The notes beneath the pieces were generated by a model. It did no database searches. It was not told where the DNA came from and saw nothing but the letters and a program-made list of their open reading frames with translations. This document shows, in pieces, positions 57,544 through 64,000 of a stretch of DNA of 64,000 nucleotides (positions within the stretch are counted from its first letter, which is position 1; each line of letters starts with the position of its first letter). The translations under genes were made by a program, and so were the position numbers. The stretch comes from Avena insularis (taxonomy: Eukaryota > Streptophyta > Magnoliopsida > Poales > Poaceae). The stretch is from the NCBI GenBank assembly GCA_023614405.1, contig CM042690.1:663346802-663410801 (forward strand), in the 5' to 3' direction.

Positions 57544-60500
57544 CTAAGAATGAAAGGGACGTAGTTGAGAAATATTCCACGGTTTGTCTAACTCATCCGG
57601 ATTTGTACTGCCTCCAGCTCTCTTTCTCTTCTTAGTAGCAGGTCTTTCTTTGACTAGCCTCATATCAGTTAGGTAGTATGAACCATTGTGCAATACTCAA
57701 CTAACCAAGAAGGGCCCTTCCCATACTGGGGAAAGTTTGTGCTTTCTTTGTTGCACAAGCCGGAGAACCAAATTGCCCTTATTGAAAGATCTGTTTTTGA
57801 CTCTCTGGCTATGATACTTGCGTAACTTCTGCTGATAGGCTGTTGATCTCATTTCAGCAACGACACGAACTTCTTCGACTAAGTAGAGATCATTTTGTCG
57901 AGAAATCTCGGCATCCTCTTTGATATACGCGGCCACTCTAGGAGAAGTGTGAATTAAATCACTAGGAAGAACTGCTTCTGCACCATAGACCAAGAAGAAA
58001 GGTGTGTATCCGGTTGACCTGTTCGGAGTTGTTTGTAAACTCCATATTACAGAAGGTAATTCCTCTGCCCAAGCCCCCGCAGCACGTCGTAGTGGTGCTT
58101 CGAGTCTCGGTTTTAGGCCTCGTAGGATTAAACCGTTTGCTCTTTCGACTTGTCCATTAGCCTGCGGATGTGCGACTGACGCAATGTCAAGCCGGATATT
58201 TTGTTTGTTGCAGAATCCAGCAAGTTCTCCCATAGAGAAATTACTCCCGTTGTCCATGATAATACTATGCGGATAACCATACCGGATTATAACATCCTCG
58301 ACAAATCTTTTGGCTGTTGCTCCATCACAACTAGTGACGGGTTTAGCCTCAATCCATTTGGTGAATTTATCCACCCTTACTAAGAGGTGAGTAAATCCAC
58401 TTGGAGCTTGTTTGAACGGTCCTACCATATAAATCCCCCAGACCGTGAACGACCATGTTATAGGTATTATTCGCCGCTGATCAGCCAGAACGTGAGCTTG
58501 TTTGGCATACTTTTGGCAGCCTTTGCACGTCTTGACCAGCCGTTCGGCATCTGCCTTCGCTGTAAGCCAGAAAAAAGCTTTTGCCACTAAAGATTTGGCT
58601 GCAGCATGGTGACCACACTCGCCTTCGTGGATTTCTCTTAAGATTTCCACTCCTTCTTCCGGAGATACGCAGCGCTGAAAGACCCAGATACACTCCGCTT
58701 ATAGAGCTCACCACTAACCGCAGTATAGGCTTTTGCTCGTCGGATTATCTGCCGGCTCAGAACTTCGTCTTCGGGTAATTTGCCATCTACCAAATAGTCA
58801 AGGTAGGGTTGGGTCTAGCTAGGAATTACAGCCAGAACTGCTATTATAGGTGAGTCGGATTTGGTCGGATATTCCTCGTCCACTCCCTTTTTTTAGGGAA
58901 CTTTGAGGTGCTCTAGAAAAGCGCCATCCGGGACCTCTTTCCATGCAGAGCCTATCCGAGATAATGCATCTGCTTCCTTATTTTCTTCTCGAGGGATGTG
59001 TTGAACCTCAAACCCTTCGAACGATTTAGATAAATCATCCACGATAGCTTTATATGTTGTCATGTGTTTATTTGCATTACAAATATCCGACACTTGCTGA
59101 GCAACAAGATCCGAATCTCCGTAACACATGAAACATCGGATGCCGATATCCTTAGCAATCCGGATTCCATGTAGCAGTGCTTCATACTCGGCAATATTAT
59201 TTGTCGCTGTGAAGTGAATCTGCAACACGTATAAAAGTTTATCTCCCTGGGGTGATTTGAGCACCACACCCTGCCCCAAGCCCCCGCGAGCCTTAGACCC
59301 ATCAAAATATAGGGTCCAATATTCCGACTCAGGGAGGGTCATATTCTCCTTCGTCTCTGTCCAGTCAGCAACAAAGTCGGCAAGGATTTGGGATTTGATT
59401 GTTGTCCAAGGTTTGTACTCAATATCGAAAGCTGAGAGCTCTATGCCCCATTTGGCGACGCGTCCAGTGGCGTCACTTTTGTTGACTATATCTCTCATGG
59501 TAGCTATGCTCACCACGGTAATTGGATGCTCCTGAAAATAGTGTCGTAGCTTACGAGATGCCAAGAACACACCATAAGCTAGCTTTTGATAGTGCGGATA
59601 CTGTTGTTTTGATTCTGTTAAGACCTCGCTGACAAAGTAAGTCGGACGCTGCACCAAATGTTCCTGATTTTCCTCCGGTCTCTCCACTACTATGACGATA
59701 CCGACAACTTTGTTTGTCGCAGCAAGATAGAGCAACATCGGTTCCTGTGGTTCTGGTGTAGCAAGGATAGGAGCAGATGAGAGTACTTTCTTCAGATCTT
59801 GTAGTGCAGCTTCAGCTTCGTCGGTCCACACAAAATCCTTGGTCTTTTTCAGGAGTTTGTATAATGGTGCGGCTCTTTCACCGAGCCGGCTTACAAACCG
59901 ACTGACTGCGGCAATGCAACCAGTTAGTCTTTGTACATCTTTCAGGCGGGTTGGCCTGGAAATATTGAGTATAGCCTTGATTTTGTCTCGGTTGACCTCT
60001 ATGCCTCTTTGAGACACGATGAAACCTAACAATTTTCTGGCTGGGATTCCAAAGAAGCATTTCTTTGGATTAAGCATTATGTTGTATTTTTGTAGATTGG
60101 CGAACGTTTCCTCCAAGTCAAAAATCAATGTTTCCTTCTTTTTGGACATCATCGCAATATCATCCACATATGCATGTACATTGCGTCCGATTTGATCGTG
60201 GAGGCAACGCTGCATTGTGCGCTGATACGTAGCTCCTGCGTTCTTCAGCCCAAAGGGCATCGTAACAAAACAGAAGGTTCCGAAGGGGGTTATGAATGAA
60301 GTTTTGACTTTGTCAGATTCCTTCATCCGGATTTGGTGATAACCGGAATATGCGTCGAGAAAATAGAATAGTTCCAAGCCTGCCATAGAATAGATAACTT
60401 GATCAATCCTAGGCAGAGCGAACGGATCTTTGGGGCAAGCCTTGTTCAAGGCAGTATAATCAACACACATCCTTAAATCAGTGGTGTCCTTTTTAGGGAC

Positions 60501-61724
60501 CATTACAGGATTGGCCGACCACTCAATGTGGATGACCTCTTCTATGAATCCGGCTAACTCGAGCCGTGCTAGTTCCTTAGCTATTGCCTTACGCTTTTCA
60601 TCGCCAAAACGTCGTAAGGGCTATTTGACGGGTTTGGCATTCGGGTTTACATTTAAAGAGTGCTCGGCAAGTTCCCTAGGTACTCCGGTCTTCTCAGATG
60701 GCTGCCATGCGAAGATATCTTTATTTGCTTTGAGGAACTTGACGAGCGCGCTTTCCTATGCGCTATCTAGGCCTACGCCTATCTGGGTCACCTTGGAGGG
60801 GTCATCATCCTTCAACGGCGTCTTCTTCGTCTCTTTTCATGCCTTGAACTCCGGATTCGGCTTTGTCACCTCCTTCTTCGTTGCGGGCATCTCGGACGGA
60901 TCTATGCTCTTCTTGATTTCCTGGTACTCCTGGGCGTGCAGCACGGCTTCAGCAAAGGCGGCATTTCCATCCTCGCACTCTCGCAGTTTCTTCGGGTCTC
61001 CCCTGATGGTGATCACGCCGTTAGGACCTGGAATTTTCATCATATTGTAAATGTAACACGGACGAGCCATAAAAGCCAAGTAAGCCGGACGCCCGAATAT
61101 AGCATGGTACGTGCTCTTGAACGGGACCACTTCGAAAGAAAGTGCCTCCGTCCGATAGTTCTTTGGAGTTCCGAAGGTAACATCCAAAGTGATTTCTCCC
61201 AGGGAATTTGCTTGTCTTCCTGGGACAACTCCGTGAAAAATCACAGAGCCGTGGTTCAGCTGGGTCTCTGAGATCTTCATCCGGCGTAGCGTTTCGACAT
61301 ACAGGATGTTAATGCTACTACCATCGTCCATGAGAGTCTTGGAGAAACCATAACCGTCAATAAGTGGATTGACGATTAAGGCGTATTTTCCTCGCCTTTG
61401 TAACTTAGGCGGATGATCAGCATGGTCAAAGGTGATTGCCACTTCTGACCAGTCCAAGAATTGAGGGACAGCCGGAACTGTTGCGCTGAGCTCATGCAGA
61501 ACTGCTTTCTTAACCTTTGCTGGTTGAGATCCGAGGAAGGTGACATAAGTGTCTTTCTTGGTCAGAAATTTTTTCTTCCCTTCTAGCTTGGGATTTGAAG
61601 CATCAGCTTCCTCCATGTCGGAATCTTCCTTGGTCTCTTTTTCTTTTTCGGGATTCTTATTTCCCTTCTTCCGCTTAGCTTTGTACCCAACGGTATCATC
61701 TCTCTTAATGTCGTCATTGAAACG
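57544..61724 (-). pseudogene. Element D pol: protease, RT, RNase H, integrase (broken)
   Basis: Protease near 61335: LMDDGSSINILY, with Asp where C and A have Gly after the catalytic Asp. RT: MCVDYTALNKACPKDP (about 60475) and AYVDDIAMM (about 60165). RNase H: YFDGSKARGGLG (about 59310), EYEALLHG (about 59180), YGDSDLVAQQ (about 59115). Integrase: GECGHH and CKGCQKYA zinc residues (about 58615 and 58535), then WGIYMVGPF near 58430, where the first catalytic Asp is Tyr, Asp in IIMDNGSNF (about 58255) and Glu in NGQVERANG (about 58150). The C-terminus ends ISQLRPFHS at 57544. Stops at 60837, about 60767, about 60623, 58893, about 58820 and 57697, and a frameshift near 58680, inactivate it. Confidence 0.9.
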
Positions 61725-63934
61725 ACACTCGGCGTTTGTGTGGGACGAGCCCCCATTAGCGTCTAGGTGATGCACACATGGGTTATTGGCAATGTCGGCC
61801 CAAGAGTAGGTTTTGCTAGGCTGCTAGTCTCCTCTACCTTGAACTCTTGACATCCCATGACCGCGTCCGCGGCCACCGCCATGTCCTCCTCATCCTCCAG
61901 ACCCGAAAGTAGCAGTGACTACTACCGTTTCCGCGTTGGGTTTTTCTTCCGAGGTATTCTTGCACTTCTGAGCTTATTGCTTTGGTTGTTTTTCCAACTG
62001 TGCCATAGCCAGGGCATTGAGTAATCCCTCTGGGTCGTTGTCAGCATCTGCATACTTGCTCGCTGTTTATATCATCTCTCCCAAATCAGTGACTTTGTCA
62101 CACTTCAAGCGATGACGTAGTAAACCAATTAGGAGACCTGCAATGAAAGCTTCAATCGTAGTTTGGTCATTTACTCCCTCACAGGAGTTCTTGGTGTCGA
62201 TACATTGTCCGAGATAGTCTCGGCAAGTTTCTCTGGCTTTTTGGGTGAAACGTTGTAGGTCTCCGACCGTACAGGCCTCCGGTATGTGCCTTCGAAATTC
62301 CGAAAGAACACACTTTGCATGTCATACCAGTTGTGGATGGTGTTCTCCGGAAGTTCATTGAGCCATGATCGTGTCGTCTTCCACAACATAAGTGGGATAT
62401 ATCGGGTTGGGACCAGGCTGTTTCCGCCTTTGGCAATGCAGCAAGCTTGGAAGAAATCATGTAGCCAAGTATTTGGCCGAGCTATGTCGTCGTAGGCCTA
62501 AATATGTCTTGAGATAGCAAATCCTTCCAGGAATCTTGTAGCTCTTATGCATGGTCCGAAGCATTTTGGGCCCACGTATATGTCATCGTTTTCATAGCGC
62601 CGTGCCTCTATATTGGAGTTGATCCTGTGCCTTGCGTCATTTGGGGATAAAGATCGTCCTGAATGACGGCTATGGCTGCGGTGCCTTGGAGCCAGACTTC
62701 GGCTTCTGCCACCACCTCCTCCACCACGACGCCCTCCTTGGCCTCCTTGGGAGCCGTTGTGATGGCTACTTGGCGGAGAAGGTGGAGCAGCTGGGTTATT
62801 TCCAGCTGATCGCCGGCCTCTATCCGGAGCGTCATTATTCCGATTCTGGGGAGGATCTTCATTGTGACGAGCCCCCTACCGGCTTGACTCGGCCTGGTTT
62901 CCATCGTTCCTTCGTCCGTTACTACCACCATGGTGGGGCTTAGCCGGACGGTTTGTAGGTCTAGGAGGTGGCATCCTTTGACGGTCCTCCTCCCGACGTT
63001 TCTCTTTGTCTTCTCCCCTATGATCATTAGAATATCGTCGGGGAGGGTTTCTCGGATACAGTGCAGCAATTTCTTCTTGCTCGGCGGCTGGAGCGACATT
63101 GCGCCAGTCACGTGCAGCTCTGTGATGTTGTCCTGATGATCCGGTTCTGGAGTAGTTGTCTTCCCGTCTATCAGAACGGTGATGTTGTTCCGGAACACGC
63201 TGGGGCCTTATATCATTCCAGGCTAAGTCCGTGCGACATTGGTCGGATTTGGAAACCAGTTTTTCGCTTTCGGGTTTCGCATCCATTTGCTGTTCCAGAT
63301 CCTTGGTGAGTAGCTTAATGCCTAATCGAACCTGCTCTAGGCCTGGATTATTCGATAGGATATCTCGATCTGCAACAGTGTTCTGTACCGGTGTTCGATA
63401 CACCAGATCTCCTTTGCTGTCGAGACGAGGCATCCCTGGGTCTCCTTCGAAGAGAACCTTGTGTACTTCTAGGAATTGATCATCACGCGTGTGACGTTTC
63501 CGGGTCTTCTGATGCTGCCGAGAGATGTACTTCTCCATAGTTGCCATGCGTTTCTTCTCCTCCTCGATGTTTTTGGCTTCATCTAGGAGTTGTTGACGAC
63601 GCGCTTTTAGGGCCTGGGCCCTTTCGTCTAGTTCTTCGGCAGTAAGTTCTGCAGCTATAGGGATAGGTGTGGTTAATGCAGCATCGATGAGTTTACGCGC
63701 ACCTTCAGTGATCACGTGTCCATCCACCGACTCTTCTTTGGGCTCGTCTAGGATAAGTGCTCCATCCAAGTCTTCCTCGTATTCCTTAGAAATCACTTCC
63801 TCTGGCGGAAGATCTTTTGCCGGGGTCTTGTTCGTCTTGTCCTTCTTCTTTGCCTTCTTGGGTCCGTTTCCCAGAGTCAAACTCTGATCGGTACTTTCGG
63901 ACATCTGGACCTCGGGATTATCTCCGATTTCCAT
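61725..63934 (-). pseudogene. Element D gag (frameshifted)
   Basis: ATG at 63934 opens about 350 residues: a Lys-rich start, a coiled coil (ELDERAQALKARRQQ, near residue 100) and an Arg/Pro-rich stretch, to a stop at 62876. The frame shifts into 62870-62608 (Gly/Arg-rich), then the gag core appears near 62390-62250 (SWLNELPENT, FRNFEGTYRRP). A CHHC zinc knuckle (CVHHLDANGGSSHTNAEC) lies at 61725-61778 and leads directly into protease. Several stops and shifts separate these blocks. It would have formed the particle of element D. The true start may lie further upstream beyond the window. Confidence 0.82.
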
Positions 63935-64000
63935 GTCATCCTGCGCTTTGGAAGAGTTTCCCTGTATCCTTCATCCATGGCTTCTTCTTCCTCTACGGCT
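63935..64000 (-). other. Right edge: upstream part of element D gag or leader
   Basis: 66 bases, too short to assign. They continue the GAAGAAGAAG-rich sense of the gag N-terminal region. Confidence 0.4.

Larger units (their letters stand above)
52724..64000 (-). mobile_element. Element D: Tat-type Ty3/gypsy element, 5' end outside the window
   Basis: Read right to left it has gag, protease, RT, RNase H, integrase, a spacer, an antisense gene (plus strand), a polypurine tract and the 3' LTR (52724-53459). The 5' LTR would lie beyond 64000. The coding layout equals C and B, but the sequence is a separate subfamily. Several stops and frameshifts are present, and one catalytic residue of integrase is replaced. 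Confidence 0.88.

Overview
The window is a block of nested LTR retrotransposons from a large, repeat-rich plant genome, most likely a Triticeae grass (wheat, Aegilops or barley relatives). The reasons are a Ty1/copia element whose LTR opening and methionine-type primer-binding site resemble the Angela/BARE group, several Ty3/gypsy elements of Tat and Athila type, and element-into-element nesting with 5-bp target-site duplications (TSDs). I see no host gene, tRNA, rRNA or CRISPR array. Family names come from memory of motifs and were not searched.

Layout, left to right. (A) 1-2848: 5' part (gag, protease, RT) of a minus-strand Tat-type gypsy element that runs off the left edge. (O) 2849-30670: a minus-strand, apparently non-autonomous Athila-type element with LTRs at 2849-4396 and 29109-30670. 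Inside it sits (C) 5101-26163, a plus-strand Tat-type element with two 735-bp LTRs and TSD TCATG. Inside C sits a minus-strand Angela-like copia element, 15309-23858, TSD TCACC. (B) 30671-41195: the 3' part of a plus-strand Tat-type element, carrying a solo LTR at 31596-33012 (TSD CCAAT). (E1/E) 41196-52689: a tandem Athila-type array made of a 177-bp remnant of an internal domain followed by a full LTR-internal-LTR element, which carries a solo LTR at 46699-48283 (TSD AGTAC). (D) 52724-64000: a minus-strand Tat-type element that runs off the right edge.

The Tat elements encode gag, aspartic protease, RT, RNase H and integrase in one orientation. In C, B and D the space between integrase and the 3' LTR also holds a second, intron-containing gene on the opposite strand, starting next to the 3' LTR and pointing back toward pol. 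Its first exon resembles the 'putative gypsy type transposon' domain (I recall PF04195) and its later exons are low-complexity and coiled-coil. This convergent gag-pol/antisense gene layout is the main recurring system here. The Athila-type elements instead have gag-protease only (E) or a single unknown ORF (O), plus in E a sense-strand ORF resembling Athila ORF-1, so they would depend on enzymes supplied in trans.

Nearly every gene is broken. Almost all in-frame stops whose ancestral codon can be guessed are one C-to-T or G-to-A step from Gln, Trp or Arg, as expected from deamination of methylated cytosine in silenced repeats. Other recurring points are TATA boxes set inside inverted repeats in four different LTR families, repeated polypurine-tract-like motifs upstream of the true 3' polypurine tract, CHHC rather than CCHC gag zinc knuckles in the Tat elements, and a recombination-type junction where the flanks of O do not match.
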